DNA of 64,000 nucleotides from Limosilactobacillus reuteri (GCF_020784725.1 NZ_JAJGTZ010000037.1:1-64000), one strand, 5' to 3'. Counted from the first letter of the stretch, positions 44,311 to 53,049 are shown. Notes: generated by a model not told the origin, from the sequence alone. Made by a program: numbers and translations.

Positions 44311-45609
44311 TTATTGATGTTGCGGAACAACTTGGTATACTGAAATACCTTGAGGAGTAATAAACTCTTTTGCAACTTGATAAAGATCATCAATCGTAAT
44401 AGTTTCCAAGGTCGCTATCTCATCCATCAAGCTAGCACCAGCAAAGAGCTCCCCAGCATAACGATTAGCAATTGCTTCTGGCGAATCTAATAAACCAATT
44501 AATCGCCCTAGTTCTGCTTTTTTAATTCCCTCAAACCTTGTCCGCGCCGCTTCAATTTGTTGGTCAGCACTTTCAAGAATATCAATGATTTCATCTGCAA
44601 AGCGTTCCATCTGATCAGTATCAGAGCTAAAGTACGCAAAGTGAAAGCCCCGTTGCATTTCGAAGTTGTAGCTAAACGTGTCATCTAATGTTTCATTATT
44701 ATACAAACGTAAATAATTATCTGAAGTGTCATCAAACAAAACATCTAACAAAAGATCAATTGCTAATTTGTAGTGAAGCCGTTCTTTACCATCATCAAAT
44801 TGCTTGGTCCCTCGTAACCCTACCATCACTTTGGGACGAACAATATCCATCGTTAATGAACGAAATGGAATTACATCATGAGCAGTTGAATCGTTCAAGC
44901 TAAATAACCGTTGTGGTGTCTCTGCAGGAGCGAAAATCTTTTGTTCTTGATTTTGCTTGATCCACACCATTGTTTCTTCTGGATCTAAGCGTCCTACAAG
45001 AAAAAGGTTCATATTGGTCGGTTGATAAAAAGTCCGGTAACTATCCATCAAAATTTCTGGTGTAATATGACTGATTGATTCAACAGTTCCTGCGATATCA
45101 ATCCGCATTGGATCTTTGGGATACAAGTTGCCTAAAATACCTAGGTAAAGCCGCCAACTTGGATCATCTTCATACATTTGAATCTCTTGGCCAATAATCC
45201 CCTGCTCTTTCTTCACAGTTTCTGCAGTAAAGTATGGCTCTTGAACAAAATCCAATAGAACATCTAAATTCTCATGGAGGTTACTAGTCGTCGAAAAAAG
45301 ATAGCTTGTTTGGGTAAAACTAGTAAAGGCATTTGAATCAGCTCCTAGTTTACCAAACAAGTCAAAGGCATCATGATCTTTTTTCTCAAACATTTTATGC
45401 TCAAGAAAGTGGGCAACCCCATCCGGAATAGTAATAGCCTCCTTTTGATGGTACGGGATAAAATGATTATCAATGGAGCCAAAATCAGCTGTTAAAATAG
45501 CATATGTCTTATGGTAGTCTTCCATTGGTAAGAGCTGGACTTTCAAACCATTTGATAATTGTTCACGGTAAATGGACTGGTTAAATTTTTGATAAACTTC
45601 TCTATCCAT
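44311..45609 (-). CDS. yfmH: M16 peptidase-like protein YfmH (EF-P modification associated)
   Basis: A 432-residue M16-family protein. Its N-terminal domain carries the zinc-peptidase motif HFLEH (HxxEH) within AHFLEHKMF, with a downstream Glu (EQGIIGQE), so it is likely the catalytic half. In Bacillus the YfmF/YfmH pair is linked to modification of elongation factor P. The ATG at 45609 aligns with the family start; in-frame GTG codons at 45624 and 45627 overlap the yfmF end and lack a clear ribosome site. Confidence 0.85.
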   Translation of the reverse strand: MDREVYQKFNQSIYREQLSNGLKVQLLPMEDYHKTYAILTADFGSIDNHFIPYHQKEAITIPDGVAHFLEHKMFEKKDHDAFDLFGKLGADSNAFTSFTQTSYLFSTTSNLHENLDVLLDFVQEPYFTAETVKKEQGIIGQEIQMYEDDPSWRLYLGILGNLYPKDPMRIDIAGTVESISHITPEILMDSYRTFYQPTNMNLFLVGRLDPEETMVWIKQNQEQKIFAPAETPQRLFSLNDSTAHDVIPFRSLTMDIVRPKVMVGLRGTKQFDDGKERLHYKLAIDLLLDVLFDDTSDNYLRLYNNETLDDTFSYNFEMQRGFHFAYFSSDTDQMERFADEIIDILESADQQIEAARTRFEGIKKAELGRLIGLLDSPEAIANRYAGELFAGASLMDEIATLETITIDDLYQVAKEFITPQGISVYQVVPQHQ

Positions 45610-45613
45610 ATAA

Positions 45614-46861
45614 TTATTTCTCACCACTTAATAAATAAACTGCCTGAAGTTTCATTTGTTTAGCAACACGCATGACGTCAGCTACGGTTACTTTTTTTAT
45701 TTCGGTAATAAAGTTCTTATCTGATTCATTAACTAATTTGGTAACTAATTGTTGTTCTAAAACATTACTTGCCAAATCATGACCTGCCCGGTATTGGTTA
45801 ATCAAACTATCTTGAACTTCACTTAGCGTCTCAATATTAAAATCACCATTTTGTAAGGCAGTCAATTGTTCCTGGATCATATTTTGAACTTTTTCTTGGT
45901 CACTCGCTTGAATTCCCGTTTGAACACTTATAATCCCATTGAATGGAAGAAACCGACTAGAAGCATAATAAGCTAAACTAGCTTTTTCACGGACATTCGT
46001 AAAAAGTTTTGAATATGGCGTGCCACCAAAAAGCCCATTGAAAACTAAACCAGCATAGTAATCTGCGTCATGATAATAGACAGGTAAAGAATATGCCAAA
46101 TTTAACTTTGCCTGATTTACTTGTTGGTGTTCTGTTTTTCTTTGAACTTGGTCATACAATGCTTGATGATATAAAGGTGAATTATTAACAATATCGCGAT
46201 CCTTAAAAGGCAACTTAGCAATAACTTGCTGAGCACGCATCGAATCGATGTCACCTAACACAAAAATATCAATTTTATCTTCATTAATCATTGAATGATA
46301 CGTTGAAACTAAACTTTTAGCATTTAGGTTCTCAAGATCGGCAATTTGCCCAAAACTAGGAACCTTCATTACAGAATCATTTTGGTAGTACAAGTCCATA
46401 AGACGTTGATTAGCCAAAAATTGTTTGTCGTCATAAAGCGACTTTATCGCACTTTTTAAATTATTAGATTGAATCCTAAAAGTAGGACCATCAAATTCTC
46501 CATCATCGATTAGAGGATGGAAAATGATCTCATTTATTAAGCCACTAATCTTTTCAAATAAATCTTCACCAACAAAGTGATCATTAACAAAACTTGCTCG
46601 TAATCGAACCGTATGCAATGTCCCCAGCCGGTTAACATATAAATTAACATAAGCACCATATAAAGATGCCAATTGACGAGCCAAAGCCGTCTGTGTTGGA
46701 TAGCGATGCGTGCTGGTCTCTAATAGGTTTGCCAATAAATTTCGTGCAGTAGCATTTGTTGGTGTTTGCGGAGTCGCAAAATCTATTAAGACGTGATTCA
46801 TCTTAAATTGTTTTGTGGGTATAATGTGCAAGTCCACGCCACGAGCAAGATTAAAATCCAC
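45614..46861 (-). CDS. yfmF: M16 peptidase-like protein YfmF (inactive partner)
   Basis: A 415-residue M16-fold protein. Where the active partner has HxxEH, this one reads NLLETSTH, so it cannot bind the catalytic zinc in the usual way. This matches the split M16 design in which one subunit supplies structure. It precedes yfmH with a short gap or overlap depending on the start used. GTG start, nine bases after AGGGAG. Confidence 0.85.
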   Translation of the reverse strand: MDFNLARGVDLHIIPTKQFKMNHVLIDFATPQTPTNATARNLLANLLETSTHRYPTQTALARQLASLYGAYVNLYVNRLGTLHTVRLRASFVNDHFVGEDLFEKISGLINEIIFHPLIDDGEFDGPTFRIQSNNLKSAIKSLYDDKQFLANQRLMDLYYQNDSVMKVPSFGQIADLENLNAKSLVSTYHSMINEDKIDIFVLGDIDSMRAQQVIAKLPFKDRDIVNNSPLYHQALYDQVQRKTEHQQVNQAKLNLAYSLPVYYHDADYYAGLVFNGLFGGTPYSKLFTNVREKASLAYYASSRFLPFNGIISVQTGIQASDQEKVQNMIQEQLTALQNGDFNIETLSEVQDSLINQYRAGHDLASNVLEQQLVTKLVNESDKNFITEIKKVTVADVMRVAKQMKLQAVYLLSGEK

Positions 46862-46947
46862 GTTCTCTTTCTCCCTTCAATATAAAATGCAGCAAGAGGG
46901 GTTCCACTAGCTGCAACCTAGTTACATTCGAATTATCGTACTGAATA

Positions 46948-46976
46948 ATGATACGTTAAATAAGACTAAATTACAA
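46948..46976 (-). promoter_or_regulatory. yfmF promoter
   Basis: Minus-strand TTGTAA (46971-46976), 17-base spacer, TATCAT (46948-46953). The 80-base leader contains a GCAGC...GCTGC hairpin (about 46890-46915). Confidence 0.65.
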
Positions 46977-47024
46977 ACCGATTACGTAAATTCATCCTAT
47001 TTTTATTAATCTGTTTGTAGGAAA

Positions 47025-47065
47025 TAATAAAGGGCAGAGACTATTTTCCAAGTCCCTGCTCTTCT
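47025..47065 (-). terminator. terminator of the amino-acid ABC operon
   Basis: GGGCAGAGACT (47032-47042) pairs with AGTCCCTGCTC (47051-47061) with a single mismatch; CTTTATTATTT follows on the minus strand, just past the substrate-binding protein gene. Confidence 0.78.
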
Positions 47066-47916
47066 TATTTAGTGTTATCTGGTCCCAAGTAGTTACTATC
47101 TTGACCGAACCATTTTTCATTAAGCTTCCGTAATTCACCGTTTTTCTGCAGATTACCTAACCCTTGATTAATTTTCTTCTTTAAGGTCTTGTCACCTTTT
47201 CGCATTCCCACCGCAAAATGTTCCATTGGCAACTCTTTACTAAGATATGTACGATATGAATTGCTATTTGGTTGGTGCTTGATATAGTAATTAGCATAAA
47301 CCTCATCCATTAAAATCCCTTGAATTCGATTTGCATTTAAATCAATGAATGCATTAGGAAACGTATCATAAAGTACTGGTGTATGATTCTTTATTTTATC
47401 TTTTAACAATTTTGGCTTCTCATCCAAAACGGTAACTCCGGTAGAACCATTCTGTACCCCGAGTGTTTTGCCCGTCATTCCGTTCAAATTTTTAATGTTA
47501 CTCTTCTTTTTAGTTACTAATACCTGCCGATTTTCTAAATAGTAACGACTAAAGGCAACTTTTTTGGCGCGGCTAGGATTAACAGAATAACCATTCCATA
47601 GCAAGTCAATCGTACCGTTTTTTAGCTCAGTCTCTTTCATTGACCAATCAATTGGCTGAAAATCAACCTTTATCCCATACTGCTTAAAAACAGCGCGTGC
47701 AAGATCAACATCATAACCAACTAGCTTCCCATTCTTTTGACGAAAACCCATTGGCACAAAGCTATCATCAAGACCAACAATCACTCTTTTTCGGCGCTCG
47801 ATCCGGTTCCATGTATCTTGCGTATCAGCACGCTTTGTTACACTTTCACAGCCACTAAGAAGGAGAACAGGTACTACTAACAAAATAAGTAACCAAATTG
47901 CTTTCGCTTTTTTCAT
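47065..47916 (-). CDS. amino-acid ABC transporter substrate-binding lipoprotein
   Basis: A 283-residue type 3 solute-binding protein. The N-terminal signal ends in LLLSGCES, a lipobox with the lipid-anchored Cys near residue 23. The GYDVDLARAVFKQYG, DLLWNGYSV and PMEHFAVGMRKGD segments are typical of polar amino-acid binding proteins. Substrate cannot be read from the sequence; the T-box leader upstream hints at histidine, with a caveat given there. ATG at 47916 behind GAGAGGAG. Last gene of the operon. Confidence 0.88.
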   Translation of the reverse strand: MKKAKAIWLLILLVVPVLLLSGCESVTKRADTQDTWNRIERRKRVIVGLDDSFVPMGFRQKNGKLVGYDVDLARAVFKQYGIKVDFQPIDWSMKETELKNGTIDLLWNGYSVNPSRAKKVAFSRYYLENRQVLVTKKKSNIKNLNGMTGKTLGVQNGSTGVTVLDEKPKLLKDKIKNHTPVLYDTFPNAFIDLNANRIQGILMDEVYANYYIKHQPNSNSYRTYLSKELPMEHFAVGMRKGDKTLKKKINQGLGNLQKNGELRKLNEKWFGQDSNYLGPDNTK

Positions 47917-47933
47917 CAGTATTTCTCCTCTCA

Positions 47934-48584
47934 CTATTTATTCTGACGTTGATCAAGTGGTTGTACTCGTAAAATATCATCAGCAATATCCTCGGCAAAC
48001 TCTAAATCGTGAGTAACAATTAATTGAGTCATTCCGTCCTTCTTTAATCCCAAAATAATATTAGCCACATCTTTTCGGAGGTTTGGATCAAGCGCTGATG
48101 TCGGTTCATCATAACACAAAATTTTAGGCTTCATTGCTAATGCACGGGCAATTGCAACCCGTTGCTTTTGGCCACCTGAAAGTTGGTAGGGGTACAATTT
48201 CCCTTTTGTATTAAGCCCTAATTCTTCAAGCAGTTTTTGCGCATCAGCAATGGCTTCTTGTTTATCCTTTTTCAATACCATCATCGGCGCTAACGTGATA
48301 TTTTCCATTACTGAAAGATTTGGGAAAAGCTTAAAGTCTTGAAAAACCACACCAATTACCCGGTCAACTGCATCTGTTCCCTGAGGGTCAAATCGATGAC
48401 CGTTAATGAAAAACTCACCACTATCGGGAGTTTCCAGTCCAGTAATACAACGAAGTAAGGTCGTTTTCCCAGCACCTGATGGACCAACAATACAAAGAAT
48501 CTCACCATCTTTAACAGTTAAATTAACCCCATCTAAAATTTGCCGATCGCCAAAACTCTTTTTTAAATCTCGAACTTCTAACAT
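47934..48584 (-). CDS. amino-acid ABC transporter ATP-binding protein
   Basis: A 216-residue nucleotide-binding subunit of the GlnQ/HisP class. Walker A is GPSGAGKTT (34-42), the signature LSGGQKQR (about 136-143), and Walker B LCYDEPTSALDP. It is somewhat shorter at the C-terminus than the usual 240 residues. It lies between permease and binding-protein genes. Confidence 0.94.
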   Translation of the reverse strand: MLEVRDLKKSFGDRQILDGVNLTVKDGEILCIVGPSGAGKTTLLRCITGLETPDSGEFFINGHRFDPQGTDAVDRVIGVVFQDFKLFPNLSVMENITLAPMMVLKKDKQEAIADAQKLLEELGLNTKGKLYPYQLSGGQKQRVAIARALAMKPKILCYDEPTSALDPNLRKDVANIILGLKKDGMTQLIVTHDLEFAEDIADDILRVQPLDQRQNK

Positions 48585-48598
48585 TCAGATTCCCTCCT

Positions 48599-49246
48599 TT
48601 ACTTGAAGTATGCATAACATTTTTCAACTTGCCGTAGAATTAATGTACAAATTCCTACAAGGATCAAGTAGATTAATCCGACTAACATCAATGGGACAAG
48701 CGTGACATCCCGTGAAGTTGCAACGTTTCCTGCTCGAAGTAAATCGCCGAGACCAATTACGTAAACTAACGATGAATCTTTTACTAAGTTAATAACTTCA
48801 TTTCCAATTGATGGAATAACGATTTTTATTACCTGAGGAATGATGATTTTACGAAGGGTTTGCCAGTAGCTTAGTCGTAAAACACGAGCTGCTTCAAACT
48901 GACCTTGATCAACAGATTGAAAACCACCACGGAAAATTTCAGCAAAATAAGCTGCATAGTTCAAAATAAAAGCAACTAGGGCGGCATCGTAACGTTCAAA
49001 AACAATGCCAATAATTGGTAATCCATAGAATACAAAGATTAGTTGAAGCAGTAAAGGCGTTCCCCGCATTAACCAAACATAAATTTCTAATATCCACTTC
49101 AAAGGCTTAATTTTAGAAGTAAGCCCTAAGCTAACCAAAATCCCTAATGGCAAAGATCCAACTAATGTCCAGAAGAAAATTTGTAATGTAAGAGCAGCCC
49201 CTTGAAATAATGAAGGTAGAATTTCACTTATATATTGCATTGACAT
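48599..49246 (-). CDS. amino-acid ABC transporter permease
   Basis: A 215-residue inner-membrane permease of the HisM/GlnP class. It has five or so helices and the EAA-type loop AARVLRLSYWQTLRKIIIPQ. AAGGAGG sits nine bases before the ATG at 49246. First gene of the operon, under a long T-box leader. Confidence 0.94.
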   Translation of the reverse strand: MSMQYISEILPSLFQGAALTLQIFFWTLVGSLPLGILVSLGLTSKIKPLKWILEIYVWLMRGTPLLLQLIFVFYGLPIIGIVFERYDAALVAFILNYAAYFAEIFRGGFQSVDQGQFEAARVLRLSYWQTLRKIIIPQVIKIVIPSIGNEVINLVKDSSLVYVIGLGDLLRAGNVATSRDVTLVPLMLVGLIYLILVGICTLILRQVEKCYAYFK

Positions 49247-49294
49247 TTACTATTGCCTCCTTAAATTATTGAGTAATAGAAATAACAGGAAAAG

Positions 49295-49325
49295 AAAAAT
49301 CCTCTAGGAGATACCTCCTAGAGGA
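49295..49325 (-). terminator. second T-box terminator
   Basis: Perfect 11-base stem TCCTCTAGGAG (49300-49310) with CTCCTAGAGGA (49315-49325), four-base loop, T-run after it on the minus strand. Strong enough to stop transcription unless the second T-box antiterminator forms. Confidence 0.88.
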
Positions 49326-49401
49326 CGAGTACATCGTGGTTCCACCTCATGTTTACAAATATTTCACAATATTTGCCTTAATAAGTCTATTTTAATGAAA
49401 C

Positions 49402-49440
49402 AAAAAAACACCCTCGAGCCTAAACTGGCTACGAGGGCGT
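49402..49440 (-). terminator. first T-box terminator
   Basis: CCCTCGAGCC (49411-49420) pairs with GGCT (49427-49430) and CGAGGG (49432-49437) with one bulged base, followed on the minus strand by seven T. Confidence 0.88.
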
Positions 49441-49676
49441 TTCCGCGGTTCCACCTCATCTTGCTATTTTCTCACGAATAATAGCCTTAGTGAGTTCATT
49501 AAAATAAACTCCGCGCTGTAACGGGCTTCCCCGGGTCTTCCTACTATGGCTTTCAGAAGGCCAACTCACAGATGTGATTCAAACCAAAGCATCGATCCCT
49601 TCCCATCATTAAGGACTCTCTTTGCAATGCTTAAAGCTCTACTAGTCTGTTCCCTGTCATTTATGATATTGTAAAT

Positions 49677-49705
49677 ATCCTATACTGGAATATCTATTGT
49701 GTCAA
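49677..49705 (-). promoter_or_regulatory. promoter of the T-box/ABC operon
   Basis: Minus-strand TTGACA (49700-49705), 17-base spacer, TAGGAT (49677-49682), just after the mreD stop. Confidence 0.72.
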
Positions 49706-49714
49706 GCACTAATT

Positions 49715-50251
49715 TTAAATTTGATCATCGTTTAATGCCCAGCGATATATTGCGCGAATTGGCCAGAAGAGGACAACAAAATAAATTAAATTTAATGCTA
49801 ACGTTGGAGCAAGCGTATAAATAAGATAGTCGCCAAAACCAACATTAGTAATATTTACTAAATAATATGCCCAATAATTAAAGGTCTCAAAAATGACAAT
49901 ATCAACAAAGAAAATCATAATCATCGAAAGAAATGATGAACTAAAATAACGAGATAAAATTTTAGTTATTTCTACCACTAATGGATACAAGAAAATATAT
50001 AATCCTAAAATTCCTGAAAAGTATAAATCATAAACTGCACCGGCAGCAATTGCAAATGGAATTAATGGAATCTCAATATCATCTTGAAAGAAATATGATA
50101 AAACTAACCATAGTAAGACAAGTTCACTTACCATTGAATAGGGATAACTGAAAAATAATGGTGCCCACACATGGCTTAAGGCTCCGTCCAAAAACAGACA
50201 TACAAATAAACCAATTGGGAATATATATTTTAAGCGTGATAAACGATACAT
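49715..50251 (-). CDS. mreD: rod shape-determining protein MreD
   Basis: A 178-residue membrane protein with five or six helices, in the mreBCD order. It shows the MreD-type pattern of an Asp-containing first helix (LFLDGALSHV) and a YDLYFSGILGLY segment. It supports the elongation machinery that guides sidewall peptidoglycan synthesis. It starts seven bases after mreC. Confidence 0.9.
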   Translation of the reverse strand: MYRLSRLKYIFPIGLFVCLFLDGALSHVWAPLFFSYPYSMVSELVLLWLVLSYFFQDDIEIPLIPFAIAAGAVYDLYFSGILGLYIFLYPLVVEITKILSRYFSSSFLSMIMIFFVDIVIFETFNYWAYYLVNITNVGFGDYLIYTLAPTLALNLIYFVVLFWPIRAIYRWALNDDQI

Positions 50252-50257
50252 AATTTA

Positions 50258-51115
50258 TCACTCCTGTGAAACTGCTTCAGCAACTGTAACAATATTAATA
50301 TCATTAAAGTCCGTTGCTGGAGTAATATAGATTTTCTGGGCTAAGCCATAATCATCTTTACCGACACGTGACACGCGACCAACGTAAAGTCCCTTTGGTG
50401 TCACACCACCCATTCCACTGGTTACTACTCGGGTACCCTTTTTTATTTTAGCTTTAGAAGTTACTTGTCCCATTTCAAGCTCGTTATTTCTTGCATTATA
50501 TCCGGTGATAATCCCATTAACCACCTTCCCACTTTGCCCATTAAGGGTAATTGCAAAACGGTTTGATGATTCACTAGTATCACTCAATAATTCAACTTTA
50601 CTATTAGTTTTATTCACTTCTGTAATCCGACCAATTAACCCACTACCACTCATAACGGGCATATTCTTCTTAATGCCACTAGATTGACCTTTATTAATTA
50701 CAAGTTGTTGTTGCCATGAAGATGGTGTGCGCATTAACACAGCCGCTGTAACTGTATTATAGTCGGTCATTGAATTATTAAGTTTTAACTGCTGTTTTAA
50801 TTGTTTATTTTCATGAGCTAAGGTCTGATCACGGACTTTAGTTTGTGCTAATTCAGTTACTTGCTGTTTAAGTTCACGGTTTTCAGAATAAGTATTCATC
50901 AACCCATTTATTGAACTCACACTTGTCTGTGCCCAATTTACAGGGAGAGCAACTGCACTATCAACAAAGCCAACAATATCATTTCCAAATTGTTGGATAA
51001 TCGGTGGTGTATTTCGTCTATTCCGTAAAGAAACAGAACCTGCCATTAGTCCAAAACAGACAACTAGAATTATCACAGCAATAACTAATCGGCGATTGGA
51101 AAAAAATTTCTGCAT
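50258..51115 (-). CDS. mreC: rod shape-determining protein MreC
   Basis: A 285-residue protein with an N-terminal membrane helix (about 10-30), a coiled coil (about 55-100) and a C-terminal beta-barrel extracellular domain (GSGLIGRITEVNK, TSGMGGVTPKGLYVGRV), as in MreC, the scaffold between MreB and the penicillin-binding proteins. The ATG at 51115 has GGAGGG five bases upstream; in-frame codons beyond it run into a leader hairpin. Confidence 0.94.
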   Translation of the reverse strand: MQKFFSNRRLVIAVIILVVCFGLMAGSVSLRNRRNTPPIIQQFGNDIVGFVDSAVALPVNWAQTSVSSINGLMNTYSENRELKQQVTELAQTKVRDQTLAHENKQLKQQLKLNNSMTDYNTVTAAVLMRTPSSWQQQLVINKGQSSGIKKNMPVMSGSGLIGRITEVNKTNSKVELLSDTSESSNRFAITLNGQSGKVVNGIITGYNARNNELEMGQVTSKAKIKKGTRVVTSGMGGVTPKGLYVGRVSRVGKDDYGLAQKIYITPATDFNDINIVTVAEAVSQE

Positions 51116-51148
51116 TATGACCCTCCAATGCATACACAAGGTAATTAA

Positions 51149-51212
51149 GACGGGGCCTGCCAAACAATCCTGCTTGGCAACCAGCCCCGTCAATCATTAG
51201 TTAGTACTAATG
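51149..51212 (-). other. GC-rich hairpins between mreB and mreC
   Basis: GACGGGGC (51149-51156) pairs with GCCCCGTC (51184-51191) with an inner CCAA/TTGG pair, followed by a CATTAG/CTAATG hairpin. There is no good T-run on the minus strand, so this looks less like a terminator than an RNA processing, stabilising or attenuating structure inside the mreBCD transcript. Confidence 0.55.
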
Positions 51213-51248
51213 ATGATTCATCGCTGACGTCACTGTCAGAGAATCATT

Positions 51249-52250
51249 TTACTTTTTCTTCATTACATCAATACTCTTTAATGACTCGCCGGTACCAATA
51301 GCAACACAGTCAAGGGGATCATTAGCAATAAATACTGGCACTTTGGTTGCATCTGCAATAACATCTGGTAAATGCTTTAATAGTGCGCCGCCACCAGTTA
51401 ATACAATCCCGTGATCAATAACATCAGCAGCAATTTCTGGGGAAGTTTCTTCAAGTGTTCCTTTAATTGCCGTAATAATACTGTCAACAACATCTTGGAG
51501 GGCCGTTGAAACATCTTTTGCCGATACTTGCATTGTCTTTGGTAATCCAGTTACAAGATCACGACCGCGAACTTGTGTTGTTCCCATTTCTTCAGCAGCT
51601 TCAACAGACGCAGACCCAATATCCCACTTAAGCTTTTCAGCTGTTCGTTCACCAATTAATAAATTCATATGTTGACGAACATATTGAACAATTGCATCAT
51701 TCATCTTATCTCCTGCCATTCGAATGGACCGGCTTGAGACAATACCACCTAACGAAATGGTAGCAACATCAGTAGTACCACCACCAATATCAACAACCAT
51801 ACTACCAGTTGGATCCATAACCGGCAATCCAGCTCCAATGGCTGCTGCAAATGGTTCTTCAATAACATAAGCATCACGAGCACCTGCAACTCGAGTAGCA
51901 TCAATCACTGCCCGTTTTTCAACTTCCGTGATCCCACTAGGAACACATACCATAACATATGGCTTACCATTATTTCCTAGTGCTTTATCAATGTAATACT
52001 TCATCATTGCAACTGTTGTGTCGTAATCAGCAATAACACCGTCTTTCATTGGACGGATAGCCACAATGCTTTCTGGCGTTCGTCCGATCATATCACGGGC
52101 ATCACTACCAACAGCGATTACTTCGTTAGTCTTAGAATTACGAGCAACAACTGATGGTTCTCTTAATACAATACCCTTACCTTCAAGGTAGACAATTGTA
52201 TTAGCAGTTCCAAGGTCAATGCCAAGATTTTTTGTTCCAATACCTAGCAA
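51249..52250 (-). CDS. mreB: rod shape-determining protein MreB
   Basis: A 333-residue bacterial actin. The nucleotide-binding motifs are DLGTANT (phosphate 1), [11 protein letters not shown] (phosphate 2) and ILTGGGALL (adenosine). It forms membrane filaments that position cell-wall synthesis. It begins with TTG at 52250 behind GGGAAG. Its promoter has an extended -10 element and a pair of direct repeats upstream. Confidence 0.97.
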   Translation of the reverse strand: MLGIGTKNLGIDLGTANTIVYLEGKGIVLREPSVVARNSKTNEVIAVGSDARDMIGRTPESIVAIRPMKDGVIADYDTTVAMMKYYIDKALGNNGKPYVMVCVPSGITEVEKRAVIDATRVAGARDAYVIEEPFAAAIGAGLPVMDPTGSMVVDIGGGTTDVATISLGGIVSSRSIRMAGDKMNDAIVQYVRQHMNLLIGERTAEKLKWDIGSASVEAAEEMGTTQVRGRDLVTGLPKTMQVSAKDVSTALQDVVDSIITAIKGTLEETSPEIAADVIDHGIVLTGGGALLKHLPDVIADATKVPVFIANDPLDCVAIGTGESLKSIDVMKKK

Positions 52251-52292
52251 TCTGCTTCTTCCCTTCGTCTTAAAATCAAATTAATATCGTGC

Positions 52293-52347
52293 ATATTATA
52301 CCATAGCCACTCGGTACATACGAACATTAATATACATTAATACGAAC
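52293..52347 (-). promoter_or_regulatory. mreB promoter with upstream direct repeats
   Basis: Minus-strand TGGTATAAT gives an extended -10 (TATAAT at 52295-52300). GTTCGTAT occurs twice (52318-52325 and 52340-52347), spaced 22 bases start to start, that is two helical turns, with ATTAAT repeated between them. The first copy covers the -35 region, so the pair could be an operator. No regulator can be named. Confidence 0.55.
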
Positions 52348-52385
52348 AAAGAAAGCGTAATTATTGCAATAAATTAAAAGTTTCT

Positions 52386-53018
52386 TTACTTTTTAAGCTC
52401 ATTAACGAGACTAGCTTCACGCCAACTATGGTATGTATCACGACCAACAATCATAAAGTCAACTAAATGAAGTCCAATAATCTCGCATCCTCGTTCTAAG
52501 CGGCGAGTAAAAGATTCATCTTGCTTAGAAGGATGGATATCTCCCGTCGGATGATTGTGGATCATAATAATTCCTTGAGCTGAACACCGGAGCGCATATT
52601 GAAAAATCTTATCAGGATAAAGAATACATTCACATCCACCGCCTACAAATAAAATTTTCCAATCAATTATCTCATTATGGATATCTGTACAGGCAATACA
52701 AACACTTTCTTGCTCCTCACTTTGAAAATGATCAACCATCTTACGGCCTAATTCGATACTCGAATAAGCATGGCCAATGATTTCTTCGTGACTTTTAGTT
52801 ACTATCTTCCCTAATTCAATTGCAGCAAAAAAGTTAAACATTTCTGGCGCCCATTCATTTATCTCATTTTTTTCAATACGTGAAAGCCGTTTAATTGCTA
52901 GGGGATTAGGACACTTACGTAAGAAACGTTGACATAATTTCTGCTTCTTTGTTCCCAATTTATCAGGAATAGCCGTCCAGACTAATTTTGTATATTCGTT
53001 AATCACTTCATTTTCCAT
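52386..53018 (-). CDS. radC: RadC family protein (JAMM/MPN domain)
   Basis: A 210-residue RadC. A short helix-hairpin-helix-like N-terminal part is followed by an MPN domain with the metal motif HNHPTGDIHPSKQD (HxHP...S...D). RadC was named for repair, but in streptococci it is a late competence gene with no clear repair role. The upstream sequence carries the same box as comG. It lies between folC and mreB as in many Firmicutes. Confidence 0.93.
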   Translation of the reverse strand: MENEVINEYTKLVWTAIPDKLGTKKQKLCQRFLRKCPNPLAIKRLSRIEKNEINEWAPEMFNFFAAIELGKIVTKSHEEIIGHAYSSIELGRKMVDHFQSEEQESVCIACTDIHNEIIDWKILFVGGGCECILYPDKIFQYALRCSAQGIIMIHNHPTGDIHPSKQDESFTRRLERGCEIIGLHLVDFMIVGRDTYHSWREASLVNELKK

Positions 53019-53049
53019 AAATAAATAATTCTCCTTTTTACACTCTATA

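Larger units (their letters stand above)
49270..49668 (-). promoter_or_regulatory. tandem T-box leader of the amino-acid ABC operon
   Basis: A minus-strand leader of about 400 bases. A complete T-box comes first: Stem I with AGAGAG, a specifier region GAATCACATC (specifier CAC, 49574-49576, by the GAAN-codon-A pattern), a T-box GAGGTGGAACCGCGG (49443-49457), and a terminator (about 49402-49440, CCCTCGAGCC facing GGCTaCGAGGG, then seven T). A second T-box follows, GAGGTGGAACCACG (49335-49348), with its own terminator (TCCTCTAGGAG/CTCCTAGAGGA, 49300-49325, then T-run). The second unit has no Stem I. CAC suggests histidine, but the variable base A predicts U73, unlike the C73 of most bacterial tRNA-His. 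Confidence 0.85.

Noticed and set aside
46890-46920. TGGAACC motif in the yfmF leader, like a T-box
   Set aside because: No Stem I, no competing terminator and the leader is only about 80 bases; probably a chance likeness, although it could be a decayed fragment.
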